DNA of 64,000 nt from Shewanella insulae (GTDB lineage: Bacteria > Pseudomonadota > Gammaproteobacteria > Enterobacterales > Shewanellaceae): positions 1 through 64,000 of the forward strand of contig NZ_WRPA01000021.1 in NCBI RefSeq assembly GCF_009831655.1, read 5' to 3'. Under the pieces are notes generated by a model. That model saw only the letters and a program-made list of their open reading frames with translations, did no database searches and was not told the origin of the DNA. Positions 35,880 through 44,643 of the stretch are shown piece by piece; the first letter of the stretch is position 1, and each line of letters opens with the position of its first letter. The position numbers and the translations under genes were made by a program.

Positions 35880-36269
35880 GTGTTTCTGGATTACTTTGCT
35901 TTAGGCGTCATCATCTTTGTCGCCGTCTTCCTGTTTTATGGGGTGATCGTCATTCATGATATTCCCTATGAGATAGCCAAGAAGCGTAATCATCCGCAGC
36001 AAGATGCTCTGCATGTTGCCGGTTGGGTGAGCCTATTTACCCTGCATGCTATCTGGCCCTTCCTGTGGATCTGGGCAACCCTGTATCGTGAAGATAGGGG
36101 CTGGGGCTTCAACAAGGTGGTCGAGCGAGAGCTGGCGCTGGAGGATGAGGTAAAACAGCTCAACCAGACCATAGCCAAGCTCGAGCAGCGTCTCAGCGCG
36201 GTCGAGGGCGGGCAAACGGCCCTGCATGTGGTCGATACGCCGTCCGTTGAGCAAGAGAAGGAGTCATAA
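35880..36269 (+). CDS. yiaW: DUF3302 inner-membrane protein (YiaW-like)
   Basis: A 129-residue inner-membrane protein beginning MFLDYFALGVIIF, very similar to E. coli YiaW over the first 80 residues (HDIPYEIAKKRNHP, HVAGWVSLFTLHAIWPFLWIWATLYR). It has two membrane helices and then a cytoplasmic coiled-coil tail (about 85-112). It pairs with the HlyD-like YiaV encoded one base downstream. The start is GTG 35880, with AAGGAG well placed. The pair is thought to form part of a small membrane efflux or assembly system; the substrate is unknown. Confidence 0.88.
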   Translation: MFLDYFALGVIIFVAVFLFYGVIVIHDIPYEIAKKRNHPQQDALHVAGWVSLFTLHAIWPFLWIWATLYREDRGWGFNKVVERELALEDEVKQLNQTIAKLEQRLSAVEGGQTALHVVDTPSVEQEKES

Positions 36270-36270
36270 G

Positions 36271-37407
36271 ATGGATCTGTTACTCATTCTGACCTATACC
36301 GCTATCTGTATCGCCATCTTTAAGATCTTCAAGATCCCGCTCAATAAGTGGACTGTGCCCACGGCGATCCTCGGTGGCATAGTGATCGTCGGTGCCTTGG
36401 TACTCTTGATGAACTATAACCATCCTTACACTCCCTATGCTCGTCAGGTATTTGCCACCGTGCCCATTAACCCTGCGGTGCGCGGTCTGGTGATCAGCGT
36501 CGAGGCAAAGCCCAATGTGCCCCTGAAGAAGGGGGATGTGCTGTTTCGTATAGATCCCGAGCCCTTCGAGGCGGTAGTGATGCAAAAGCGCGCGGCCTTG
36601 GCAGCGGCCGAGCTTGAGGTACCGCAGTTGGAGGCGGCCTGGCAGACGGCGCAGGCCAGCGTGGAGCGTGCCACGGCGGATAGAGACCGTACCAAGTCGG
36701 CGTTCGAGCGTTACGAGAAGGGGCGCAAGCGTGGCGGTGCCAATTCGCCCTTCACCGAGCTCGAGCTGGATAACAAGCGTCAGCTCTACATGGCCTCTGA
36801 GGCCCAGCTAGCCGCGGCCTGTTCAGAAGAACTAAGGGTCAGGTTGGCCTATGAATCCAATGTCGACGGCGTCAATACCAAGGTGGCCGGCATTAGGGCC
36901 GAGTTGGATAAGGCCATCTATGATCTCGAGCACACAGTGGTGCGGGCACCGGCCGACGGCATAGTGACTCAGATGGCACTACGCCCAGGAGTGATTGCCG
37001 TGCCTATGCCGCTACGCTCCTTGGTGAGTTTCATTCCCGATGAGGATCGCTATTTTGCCGGCGCCTTCTGGCAAAACTCTCTGCTGCGACTCAAGGAGGG
37101 GGATGAGGCGGAGATGATCTTAGACGCCGCGCCCGGTCAGGTGTTTAAGGGAAGGGTGGCCAAGGTGCTGCCAGCCATGGCCGAAGGCGAGTTTCAGTCT
37201 CAGGGGGCACTGGTCTCTTCCATGGCGCTGTTGCCTCGGGGGCGTGCCATCATCTTGATCGAGCTTGATGATCACGAGGCCAAGCGAAGCTTCCCTGCCG
37301 GGGTATCGGGTCAGATAGCCGTCTACACTGAGCACTTTTCCCATGTGGCCGTGATGCGTAAGGTGCTGCTGAGGATGCAAGGCTGGCTGAACTATCTGTT
37401 TCATTAG
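36271..37407 (+). CDS. yiaV: HlyD/EmrA-family membrane fusion protein (YiaV-like)
   Basis: Periplasmic adaptor of 378 residues anchored by N-terminal hydrophobic segments (about 2-20 and 28-48). A lipoyl/barrel-sandwich half follows (GLVISVEAKPNVPLKKGDVLFRIDPEPF). A long alpha-hairpin with heptad-like Ala/Glu/Arg repeats spans about residues 95-215. The second lipoyl half begins VVRAPADGIVTQM. No dedicated inner-membrane pump or outer-membrane channel gene is adjacent, so its partners must lie elsewhere or YiaW is the only partner. ATG 36271 follows AAGAAGGAG. A terminator hairpin follows. Confidence 0.88.
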   Translation: MDLLLILTYTAICIAIFKIFKIPLNKWTVPTAILGGIVIVGALVLLMNYNHPYTPYARQVFATVPINPAVRGLVISVEAKPNVPLKKGDVLFRIDPEPFEAVVMQKRAALAAAELEVPQLEAAWQTAQASVERATADRDRTKSAFERYEKGRKRGGANSPFTELELDNKRQLYMASEAQLAAACSEELRVRLAYESNVDGVNTKVAGIRAELDKAIYDLEHTVVRAPADGIVTQMALRPGVIAVPMPLRSLVSFIPDEDRYFAGAFWQNSLLRLKEGDEAEMILDAAPGQVFKGRVAKVLPAMAEGEFQSQGALVSSMALLPRGRAIILIELDDHEAKRSFPAGVSGQIAVYTEHFSHVAVMRKVLLRMQGWLNYLFH

Positions 37408-37458
37408 CCCGAGCTCGATCAAAGGCTAGCTCTAGGTTCCGTTTTCTGACAATAAAAT

Positions 37459-37478
37459 GCCCGCATTGCGGGCTTTTT
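37459..37478 (+). terminator. Terminator after yiaV
   Basis: Compact hairpin GCCCGC-ATT-GCGGGC (37459-37473) followed directly by five T residues, 50 bases after the stop. Confidence 0.85.
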
Positions 37479-37610
37479 ATTGGGCGAGTGTCGAGGCCTG
37501 CAATTGAATTTACTGGGATACTGGGGTATCAATAGCGCTTGAGCTTACCGTCTCGTGTCAGTTCCAGCGGCTTCGATGCTGTCGTTAGCAAATTTGTTTA
37601 AGGATGACCC

Positions 37611-39080
37611 ATGCAAGATATTCGTGACCTCACCGCCGTACTGCGCTCCAACACCCCCATAGTGGTGATCGAAACCTATGAAGAATATCGGGTCATTGAG
37701 TTGCTAAAGAGGGTATCGACCATCTTATATCAGCCCTTGTTCACCTGGAGTATCACCCAGGGGCTGACCCGCGCCGACGTGAAGATGGGGACCCAGAAGT
37801 TCAACACAGATCCCGCGGAAATTCTGGGGCAGATTAAGTCCACCAGTCAGCAGGGGATCTATGTATTGTGCGACTTTCACCCCTTCGTCGAGAATGCGCC
37901 CAAGAATGTGCGTCTGCTTAAGGAGATCGCATTAGAGTATGAGGCGCTGAAACATACCATAGTCCTGGTGAGTCATGCCTTCGATATTCCGCCTGAGATC
38001 AAACGCTACTGCGCCCATTTCTCCATCTCGTTGCCAGATACGACCCAGCTGCAAAACCTCATCTATGAGCAGATAGACAGGGCTCGTGCCGATGGCCTGC
38101 TGCAGAGTGTCGACGATGATGCCGTGATCAAGCTGGCAGAGAACCTAAGGGGCCTGACCTTCGACGATGCCCGTCGCCTGGCCCATAAGGCGATAGTGGA
38201 CGACGGGGCGATCACCCACTCGGACGTGGACAGAATCAATCAGGGCAAGTTTAAGTTGCTGGATATGGAGGGGGTGCTGCAGTTCGAGTATGACACCAGC
38301 GACTTCTCCCAGGTGGCCGGCCTGCATAACCTGAAGAAATGGCTCTCTCAACGCAGTCCTGCGTCGAATGCAGAGGGCAGAGTCGATCACCCCAAGGGGA
38401 TTCTGCTGTTGGGGGTACAGGGCAGTGGCAAGAGCCTGGCGGCCAAGGCGGTGGCGGGCATGTGGCAGCGGCCATTGCTGCGCCTTGATATGTCGGCGTT
38501 GTATAACAAGTATATCGGCGAGACCGAGAAGAATCTGCGCAATGCTTTGGCGCTGGCGGATCTCATGGCTCCCTGTGTCTTGTGGATCGATGAGATAGAG
38601 AAGGGGCTGAGCAGCGGCAGCAGCGACGATGGCACTTCCAAGCGGATATTAGGGGCGCTACTTACCTGGATGGCCGAGCGTCAGTCTGAGGTGTTTCTGG
38701 TGGCCACGGCCAACGATATCAGCGCCTTGCCACCCGAGCTGATGCGTAAGGGCAGGATGGATGAGATCTTCTTTGTGGATCTACCCGACGACAGCGTGCG
38801 TCAGGCGATCTTCCTGATCCATTTGCAGCGCCGCGAGTTGGACCCGCTCAGTTTCGATCTGGCCAAGTTGTCACAAGCCAGTCAGGGATTTTCCGGCGCC
38901 GAGATAGAGCAGGCGATCATCTCGGCGCGCTACACGGCGCGGGCACTGGAACAGCCTGTATCCCAGGTACTCTTGTTGGGTGAGTTGATGAAGACCCGGC
39001 CCCTATCTGTGGTGATGCGAGAAAAGCTTGCCGGGCTGCGCCACTGGGCGAAAGGGCGTACGGTTAACGCCCATCGATAG
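37611..39080 (+). CDS. AAA ATPase of the Ycf46 type
   Basis: A 489-residue protein. The N-terminal region (about 1-230) resembles the plastid/cyanobacterial Ycf46 extension and looks like a degenerate ATPase fold without a P-loop (VVIETYEEYRVIELLKR). The C-terminal AAA module has Walker A GVQGSGKS at 268-275, Walker B VLWIDEIE at 323-330 and the second-region-of-homology block ATANDISALPPELMRKGRMDE. It is soluble and probably hexameric. In cyanobacteria Ycf46 has been linked to inorganic carbon use, but its role in Shewanella is unknown. The gene stands alone. Confidence 0.82.
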   Translation: MQDIRDLTAVLRSNTPIVVIETYEEYRVIELLKRVSTILYQPLFTWSITQGLTRADVKMGTQKFNTDPAEILGQIKSTSQQGIYVLCDFHPFVENAPKNVRLLKEIALEYEALKHTIVLVSHAFDIPPEIKRYCAHFSISLPDTTQLQNLIYEQIDRARADGLLQSVDDDAVIKLAENLRGLTFDDARRLAHKAIVDDGAITHSDVDRINQGKFKLLDMEGVLQFEYDTSDFSQVAGLHNLKKWLSQRSPASNAEGRVDHPKGILLLGVQGSGKSLAAKAVAGMWQRPLLRLDMSALYNKYIGETEKNLRNALALADLMAPCVLWIDEIEKGLSSGSSDDGTSKRILGALLTWMAERQSEVFLVATANDISALPPELMRKGRMDEIFFVDLPDDSVRQAIFLIHLQRRELDPLSFDLAKLSQASQGFSGAEIEQAIISARYTARALEQPVSQVLLLGELMKTRPLSVVMREKLAGLRHWAKGRTVNAHR

Positions 39081-39091
39081 TCAGAGAATCG

Positions 39092-39631
39092 TTACTCTGT
39101 CTTAGGAGGGAATTGGTTGAGGATCTTGCTAATGGTTTCCCGGGTTTCCTTGGCCTTCTTCTCGCCGCCGTCGTCATAGTCAAACTTGTCACTGCCGCGC
39201 CAGATCAGCTTGTTACTGGCGCTGTCGACGATATCTATCTGGATGATCTGCATCTTGGTGTTGTCTTTGCCCAGGGGGACACCGACACTGGTGCTCACTC
39301 CCACCCCGCCTGAGCTGCCCCAGCTCCCTGTGCCCAAACCTATAGAGACGCCAGAACGCTTGGGTTTGTCCACCACCTTAAAGCCATAGGTCACCATGAA
39401 TTGTGTTTGATCTGGGCTCTGCTGATAGCCGCGCTGCGTCAGGTTTTCGACTATGGCGTTATCGATCCGCTCCGTGCTGAGGGGATCGCCTATGTCGGTT
39501 GGTCGTTGCAGGGTGAAATGCTTGAGCGAGCCGAAATCATACTGGGTATCGTAATCTGTGCTGGGTTTGCTGGCACAGGCGCTCAGTAGCAAGGTGGCGA
39601 TTGTGAGGATGAGCAGGCGTAGTAAGTTCAT
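39092..39631 (-). CDS. DUF4136 lipoprotein
   Basis: Outer-envelope lipoprotein of 179 residues with a lipobox ending LLLSAC at about residue 19, followed by ASKPSTDYDTQYDFGSLKHF, which is the typical DUF4136 start. A glycine/serine-rich middle (GLGTGSWGSSGGVGVS) and a C-terminal WRGSDKFDYDD segment complete the domain. The function of the family is not known; it is common in gammaproteobacterial envelopes. It converges on the AAA ATPase gene with 11 bases between stops. Confidence 0.82.
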   Translation of the reverse strand: MNLLRLLILTIATLLLSACASKPSTDYDTQYDFGSLKHFTLQRPTDIGDPLSTERIDNAIVENLTQRGYQQSPDQTQFMVTYGFKVVDKPKRSGVSIGLGTGSWGSSGGVGVSTSVGVPLGKDNTKMQIIQIDIVDSASNKLIWRGSDKFDYDDGGEKKAKETRETISKILNQFPPKTE

Positions 39632-39823
39632 AGTGCTTCCTGTGAAATAATCATAAATTTCAGCTATCAGCTTATTTATACAAGAGTTTTTAGTTTATCG
39701 ATATGAATAAAGTTTAGCCAGTTGCCGAGAATTAGGTTATGTTTTAACTATAGGCTCCTTTAGCGTCCCCTTATGTGAGCCCGAATTCGAGATGGTATAG
39801 ACAATTAGGTGCGGCTAGCCCCC

Positions 39824-40102
39824 ATGGAACAGTTAGAGTTTTTCGAGATCCCCAGTCCCTGTATTGGTGTCTGTCAGACAGATGCCAGGGGCTATTGTAA
39901 GGGGTGTTTGCGTAGCAGAGAGGAGCGCTTCAACTGGCTGAACTTCTCTGACGCCCAGAAAAACGAGGTGATCCGTCTGTGTAAGCAGCGACACCGCCGC
40001 CGTCGCCTGGCCCTGTTAAAGGCGAAGAAGACGGCTATGCTCGAGGAGCGCGCCGCCGCGACCCAATCCCTGGATTTCGACACCCATTCCGACACCGAAT
40101 AA
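39824..40102 (+). CDS. DUF1289 Cys-rich small protein
   Basis: A 92-residue protein with the DUF1289 Cys pattern near the N-terminus (PSPCIGVCQTDARGYCKGC, about residues 11-29), followed by RSREERFNWLNFSDAQK. The four Cys probably bind a metal or Fe-S centre. The C-terminal tail is very basic and then acidic, and may bind nucleic acid. Function unknown. ATG 39824 gives the family start. A GTG at 39809 is also in frame, and neither has a strong ribosome binding site. Confidence 0.78.
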   Translation: MEQLEFFEIPSPCIGVCQTDARGYCKGCLRSREERFNWLNFSDAQKNEVIRLCKQRHRRRRLALLKAKKTAMLEERAAATQSLDFDTHSDTE

Positions 40103-40126
40103 GGCGCGATGCTAACTCTTTTGGCC

Positions 40127-41425
40127 TTATGTGCCAGTCTGCGATTTTCGCTGTCTGCTGGCGTTTATCCTGGGCCAGCTCAGGGTAAATACCGTGCTGC
40201 CCGGCTCGCTCGCCAATGACACCCGGCCGTTGTGTTTATGCATGATCCGCTTGATGATAGCCAGTCCCAGTCCATGGCCCTTGTTACCGTTCTGTACCAC
40301 CTTGCTGCGATAGAAGGGCTCGAAGATCTTCTCCTGATCCACGGCCGCGATGCCCGGGCCATCGTCGATGACCTTAAGCTGCACCGACTTGTTGTCCTGG
40401 CCGATGGCGATGGTGATGCGACTCTGGGCGAAGCGCTGGGCATTGATGATCAGGTTTTGCAGCGCCCGCTCGATAAGCGATGGGTCGCCCATCACCTTTA
40501 GTTCCGGAGTCTGCTCGTCAAAATAGATAGGGGTGTCATGGCGGTTCTGTAGCCGGCTGATGGTCTGCTGGGTGAGCTTGGTCAGCTCGCAGCATTCAAA
40601 TTCCATATCCTGCTGCTGAGACTCCAGGCTGGCGTAGGTCAGCAGCTCCTGTAACAGGGTCTCCATCTCTTTGACATCCTGCTGCATCTCGTCGAGGAAA
40701 GCCTGACGCTGTGCGGGATCGGAATCGGGGGCGCAGTATTGAGGCACCAAGGCCAGGGCAAACTTGAGCCGGGCCAAAGGTGTTCTGATCTCGTGGGAGA
40801 CGGCGTTGGAGAGGTGCTTCTGGTTTTCGATGAGGGCACTGATGTGGCGGGCCATCTCGTTGAAGGTACTGGCCAGTGGCTGTACCTGGGAGCGGCTGGA
40901 GAGCTGAATTTGGGTATCCCACTTGGCCTGACCGAAAGCCTTGGTTGCCAGACGCAAGGTCTTGAGATCCCGCGATAGGGGCCAGACCCAGATCAGCGCG
41001 ACTAATGCCAGGGAGAGGTAGAAGAAGAGGGTAAACAGGCCGCGTAGCTGCTCCCTGGGATCTATCTCTATGGGGCCGGCCATCAGAAGTTGTTGGTCAT
41101 CGACCTCGATGAAATGCAGCTCGTGCTGCTCGTCTGGTGCGGTGATCAATACGCTGTCGCGGCCGAGGGATTCGTCTTGGTTGATGGCCACCTGTGCCTT
41201 AGACAGTAGCCTGAGAGGGTAGGTCTCTCGAGTGCTCAGTTGTGCCAGGTATGCCTCACGCTCGGCAGCAGGGAGCTTGCCGATCAGCTGTGCCAGGGCG
41301 ATCAGCGGCGCGTCTTGGACGCCGCTGTCGTCGACATTGTTTTGCCAGATACTGTCCAGGGTCCAGCCTATACCGAGAAAACTGAGGCTCAGTAGCAGGT
41401 ATAGGCTAATGAAGAGTCGTTTCAA
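40127..41425 (-). CDS. rstB: Sensor histidine kinase, RstB-like
   Basis: Inner-membrane kinase of 432 residues. The first membrane helix is near 4-22, a periplasmic domain of about 105 residues follows, and the second helix is near 127-148. Then come a HAMP region and the dimerisation helix with phospho-accepting His211 (SHEIRTPLARLKFAL). ATP-binding boxes are NAQRF, DDGPGIA and GHGLGLAI. Overall likeness is to E. coli RstB. The start is a TTG at 41425 (LKRLFISLY) with CGGAG upstream; an earlier in-frame ATG at 41518 lies inside rstA. It is the last gene of the mipA-DUF3019-rstA-rstB unit. Confidence 0.9.
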   Translation of the reverse strand: MKRLFISLYLLLSLSFLGIGWTLDSIWQNNVDDSGVQDAPLIALAQLIGKLPAAEREAYLAQLSTRETYPLRLLSKAQVAINQDESLGRDSVLITAPDEQHELHFIEVDDQQLLMAGPIEIDPREQLRGLFTLFFYLSLALVALIWVWPLSRDLKTLRLATKAFGQAKWDTQIQLSSRSQVQPLASTFNEMARHISALIENQKHLSNAVSHEIRTPLARLKFALALVPQYCAPDSDPAQRQAFLDEMQQDVKEMETLLQELLTYASLESQQQDMEFECCELTKLTQQTISRLQNRHDTPIYFDEQTPELKVMGDPSLIERALQNLIINAQRFAQSRITIAIGQDNKSVQLKVIDDGPGIAAVDQEKIFEPFYRSKVVQNGNKGHGLGLAIIKRIMHKHNGRVSLASEPGSTVFTLSWPRINASRQRKSQTGT

Positions 41426-41435
41426 CGCTGCTCCG

Positions 41436-42149
41436 TTAGTTGTTCCAGGCTTCAGGGGCAAACAGATATCCCTGACCCCATACCGTCTTAATTCTAAACG
41501 GGGTTTGGATATTGTCACCTAACTTCTTGCGCAGCCTGGAGATACGCACATCTATCTTCCTGTCTTTACCGTCGAAGTCGATGTTGAGCAGATATTGATA
41601 GATATATTGGCGGCTCAGCACCTGTCCCGCCTGGGAGGCCAGCAGCCAGAGCAGTTCGAACTCATGACTGGTGAGGTCCACCTCGAGCTCGCCCAGACGA
41701 ATGGCCTGGGTGTGGGGATCTATGCTTAGCTTGCCAAAGGTCAGACAGTGAGACTCTGCCTGTGGCGGCTTGGCGGTGCGGCGCAGCAGATTATTGATGC
41801 GAGCGACAAGCAGGGCAGGGTCTACCGGTTTAACCACATAGTCGTCGGCGCCCAGCTCCAGCCCCTTGATCTGATCTTCGTTGGAGCCCAGGGCGCTCAT
41901 CAGCAGGATAGGGCCGGCGAAGTAGTCGGGCAGCTTCTCACAAAGCGTAAGGCCATCCATCCCTGGCAACATGATATCGAGTAAGATGATATCTGGCTTG
42001 TAGTTGATCAGTCGGGTCAATACGGTATCACCGCGACGCTCAACTTCAACGTGCATTCCATGCGACTTTAAATAATCCACAATCAGGTTTGCCAGGCGAA
42101 TATCGTCTTCGACGAGCAAGACTCTATGGGTCGATTGAGATTCGGTCAT
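41436..42149 (-). CDS. rstA: Response regulator, RstA-like (OmpR family)
   Basis: A 237-residue regulator with a receiver domain (residues 8-120, phospho-acceptor Asp58 in ILLDIMLPGMDG) and an OmpR-type winged-helix DNA-binding domain (about 135-232). The C-terminus GQGYLFAPEAW is the same as the E. coli RstA ending in style. The ATG overlaps the DUF3019 stop by one base (TAATG), and rstB follows 10 bases later. It probably controls the adjacent mipA and DUF3019 genes in response to an envelope signal. Confidence 0.92.
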   Translation of the reverse strand: MTESQSTHRVLLVEDDIRLANLIVDYLKSHGMHVEVERRGDTVLTRLINYKPDIILLDIMLPGMDGLTLCEKLPDYFAGPILLMSALGSNEDQIKGLELGADDYVVKPVDPALLVARINNLLRRTAKPPQAESHCLTFGKLSIDPHTQAIRLGELEVDLTSHEFELLWLLASQAGQVLSRQYIYQYLLNIDFDGKDRKIDVRISRLRKKLGDNIQTPFRIKTVWGQGYLFAPEAWNN

Positions 42150-42550
42150 TAGAATAGACTCCAGGGGTTGCGATAACGACGTCTCACCTGAGGCGCCGCA
42201 GTTGGGGTAACTTTTAGTTTCACGCCGGCCAAGGTTTGGTGGCTCTGTTTGTCTATCATGACAAACTGAATATCTTTCTGTGTCTCAACCTTCAGGGTGA
42301 GTGAGTGGGTATTGGGCGAGTCGGCGCACCATTTCTCCAGGTCGCTATGATCCGACATGATGCAGACGACTTGGGGATAGGGCGTCTCCCAGTTTAAAAC
42401 CAACTCGATTTCACAGCTCTGTTCAACATCGGCCGTGATACAAATTTGGGGCGACAAAGACAAGCTGGCCGTCGACTCCTGGCCCACGGCATAGGTAATG
42501 TTGCACAATAAAATGATGACAAGAATTGCCTGTATCAGCTTGAAAGTCAT
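42149..42550 (-). CDS. Exported DUF3019 protein
   Basis: A 133-residue secreted protein with an N-terminal signal peptide (about 1-23). The mature domain has SLSPQICITADVEQSCEIELVLNW, a Cys pair in VVCIMSDHSDLEKWCAD, and an Ig-like beta character. This matches DUF3019, a Shewanella-enriched family of unknown role. It lies between mipA and rstA, overlaps rstA by one base, and may act as a periplasmic accessory or signal input for the RstB kinase. The latter is inference from position only. Confidence 0.78.
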   Translation of the reverse strand: MTFKLIQAILVIILLCNITYAVGQESTASLSLSPQICITADVEQSCEIELVLNWETPYPQVVCIMSDHSDLEKWCADSPNTHSLTLKVETQKDIQFVMIDKQSHQTLAGVKLKVTPTAAPQVRRRYRNPWSLF

Positions 42551-42564
42551 TGAAAATACTTACC

Positions 42565-43443
42565 TTAGAACCTATAGGCAGTGCCGATAAAGTAAGTGTT
42601 GGTATAACTTTCGGTGACCAGCGGACTGGCGACGATTTCGTCGGCCAGATCGGTATAGCGTACCAGGAAGAGTAGATCCCAGTGTTCTGTCATCATGTAT
42701 TGTGTCGTCAATTCTAATCCTAAATTTGTGCCAGAGCCGGCATGATAGCGTTCACTCCAATATGCGTTCTCGCTCGGACGTACGCCATAATAGTAGTTGA
42801 TGATCTCTTCGCTCTTCCAGTTGGCCACCGCGGCGACCTCAAACTTCCAGTCTGACAGGGTTAGGTTGTAGAGCCACTTCACCTTGGCCTCCATACCGGA
42901 GTGGACATCAAAAAGGTCGTGGGCCAAGGCCAGGTTGATTATACCCATTGGTGTGTAAATAAACGCTTCGGCTCCGCCAAGAAGTGTAAATTTTCTGTCT
43001 TCGAGCTCATTGAAGACCGGCTCCGGCTCTGCGCCAAAGGCTTGAAATCTAGTTGTTAAAGCCGGCGCCGAACTGAGCTGACTGGTGCCGGATATGAAGA
43101 TGTTTGATGGATCCCAGCGGTAGAAGTAGGCGCTATCGCTGCTAAAACTTGTGGTCAGGTTGAGGCTGAACAGCTCCTTCTCCGCCAGGGTGTAACCCAG
43201 GTTACCGTTGTCGAAAAACCAGCTATCGCCATAGTAGGCCAGAGTAGGCGCCAGATAGATGGGGATGTCATCATAGTCGCGAACAGGGTTGGAGCGCTCG
43301 CCATAACCCAGTGCCAGGCCCAATTGCCATTGACCAACCTCAACACATTCATCATCTAAATGGCAAGCCTTCTGCTCTTCGGCCTGGATGGCAAAGGAGA
43401 GGAGCAGGGTTGTGAGTAGGCTTGTCAGCAGCTTGTTTTTCAT
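42565..43443 (-). CDS. mipA: MipA/OmpV family outer-membrane protein
   Basis: A 292-residue outer-membrane protein with a signal peptide ending IQAEE. The mature sequence shows the MipA/OmpV features: GQWQLGLALGYGERSNPV near the start, IPIYLAPTLAYYGDSWFFDNGNLGYTL, and a C-terminal strand TYFIGTAYRF with a terminal Phe. In E. coli MipA scaffolds murein enzymes. Other members respond to osmolarity or polymyxin. ATG 43443 was preferred over an earlier start at 43497, because the signal peptide then begins at residue 1. It is the first gene of the RstAB unit. Confidence 0.85.
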   Translation of the reverse strand: MKNKLLTSLLTTLLLSFAIQAEEQKACHLDDECVEVGQWQLGLALGYGERSNPVRDYDDIPIYLAPTLAYYGDSWFFDNGNLGYTLAEKELFSLNLTTSFSSDSAYFYRWDPSNIFISGTSQLSSAPALTTRFQAFGAEPEPVFNELEDRKFTLLGGAEAFIYTPMGIINLALAHDLFDVHSGMEAKVKWLYNLTLSDWKFEVAAVANWKSEEIINYYYGVRPSENAYWSERYHAGSGTNLGLELTTQYMMTEHWDLLFLVRYTDLADEIVASPLVTESYTNTYFIGTAYRF

Positions 43444-43616
43444 GGGTATAGATACGCTAAATCGGGTCAAACAGGAGTCTGAACAAAAGATTACCATTTA
43501 CGTCATATATGCACAGTGTTTTCGCGGTTCCTGATGCAAAATGATACAGCTTCACGCCTTGTGTTGGCTAAGTTTTGGTGAGTTGTTGCGCAGTATTTGG
43601 CTGGGTGTGATTCATT

Positions 43617-44453
43617 TTAGCTGTAGAGTTTGCTGACTTGTTGCAATAGTCTCTGCTGCTCGGTGCGCTCTCCTTCCCTTGGCATGGCAAGGCCGACCGT
43701 GCGTTTGAGTTGCAGATCGCCTATCGCCTTGTAGATGATGTTGTTCTGCTCCATCAATACTGGCAGGGCGGGCACCAAGGCGATGCCAACCCCAGCCGCC
43801 ACTAGGCCCACGGCGTACTCCACCGTCTGGATCCGGGCGCGGATCTGCATCTTTATTCCCTCCAGATCCATCAGCTGCTGCAGATCTGCCAGGGCCTCGC
43901 AGGGGGCGCGGTGGATGAAAGGTTGGCCGCTAAGATCCTGCAGGCGGATCTCCTTCTTCAGCGCCAGGCTCATGGTCGAGGGGATCGCCAGCAGGTAGTC
44001 GTCATGCCAGATGGGCTGAAACACCTCATCGGATTTTAGCTGGCTGGTGGTGATGATGCGGGCGTCGCAGGGCTCGTTGGCCTCGACCAGGGTGAGCTCC
44101 ATATCATGGCAGGCCTGGCTAAAGTCCTTGAGTAGCATGCTCATGCGCTGTACCCCGAGGGAGTTGATCAACCCAAGCTTGAAGGGTTGACGCTGCTCTG
44201 GCGTATTGAATAGTGAGCGAATTGCCTTGGACTCGTTCAGCAGCCGCTGTGCCAGGGGATAGAGGCGCTCGGCGGATTCGGTGGGGCTTACTCCTCTGCC
44301 GTGACGCTGAAACAGCTGGGTGTCGAGCTCGTCTTCGAGTTGGCTGATGGCCGAGGAGATCGATGGCTGGGCGATATAACACTGCTTGGCGGCTGCGCTG
44401 ATGGTGCCTTTGTCGTAGACGGCGACAAAGTAGCTCAGGGCTCTTAGGTTCAT
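43617..44453 (-). CDS. LysR-family transcriptional regulator
   Basis: A 278-residue regulator. The winged helix-turn-helix lies at residues 1-60 (YFVAVYDKGTISAAAKQCYIAQPSISSAIS). The effector-binding domain follows, more divergent. It is divergent from the glutaryl-CoA dehydrogenase gene, the usual position of a LysR activator controlling its neighbour. The co-inducer is unknown; a dicarboxylate or CoA-pathway intermediate is likely. The 190-base shared region holds AT-rich sequence, but I could not mark a clear T-N11-A operator. Confidence 0.88.
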   Translation of the reverse strand: MNLRALSYFVAVYDKGTISAAAKQCYIAQPSISSAISQLEDELDTQLFQRHGRGVSPTESAERLYPLAQRLLNESKAIRSLFNTPEQRQPFKLGLINSLGVQRMSMLLKDFSQACHDMELTLVEANEPCDARIITTSQLKSDEVFQPIWHDDYLLAIPSTMSLALKKEIRLQDLSGQPFIHRAPCEALADLQQLMDLEGIKMQIRARIQTVEYAVGLVAAGVGIALVPALPVLMEQNNIIYKAIGDLQLKRTVGLAMPREGERTEQQRLLQQVSKLYS

Positions 44454-44643
44454 ATCTGGGCTCTTAGGTTGGTGTCAGGGATTCATGTTTACCCTTACGT
44501 AAGATATAGATTATAACTATGTAAGCTAAACAAAAAGAATATTTTTCCTACGGATAAATTATGCCTATGCTAGTCGAATTAGCAAGTGATGAATTAGTCA
44601 CCAGCTGCAACCAAAACAATAAATGACAGCAAGGAACAGACTC

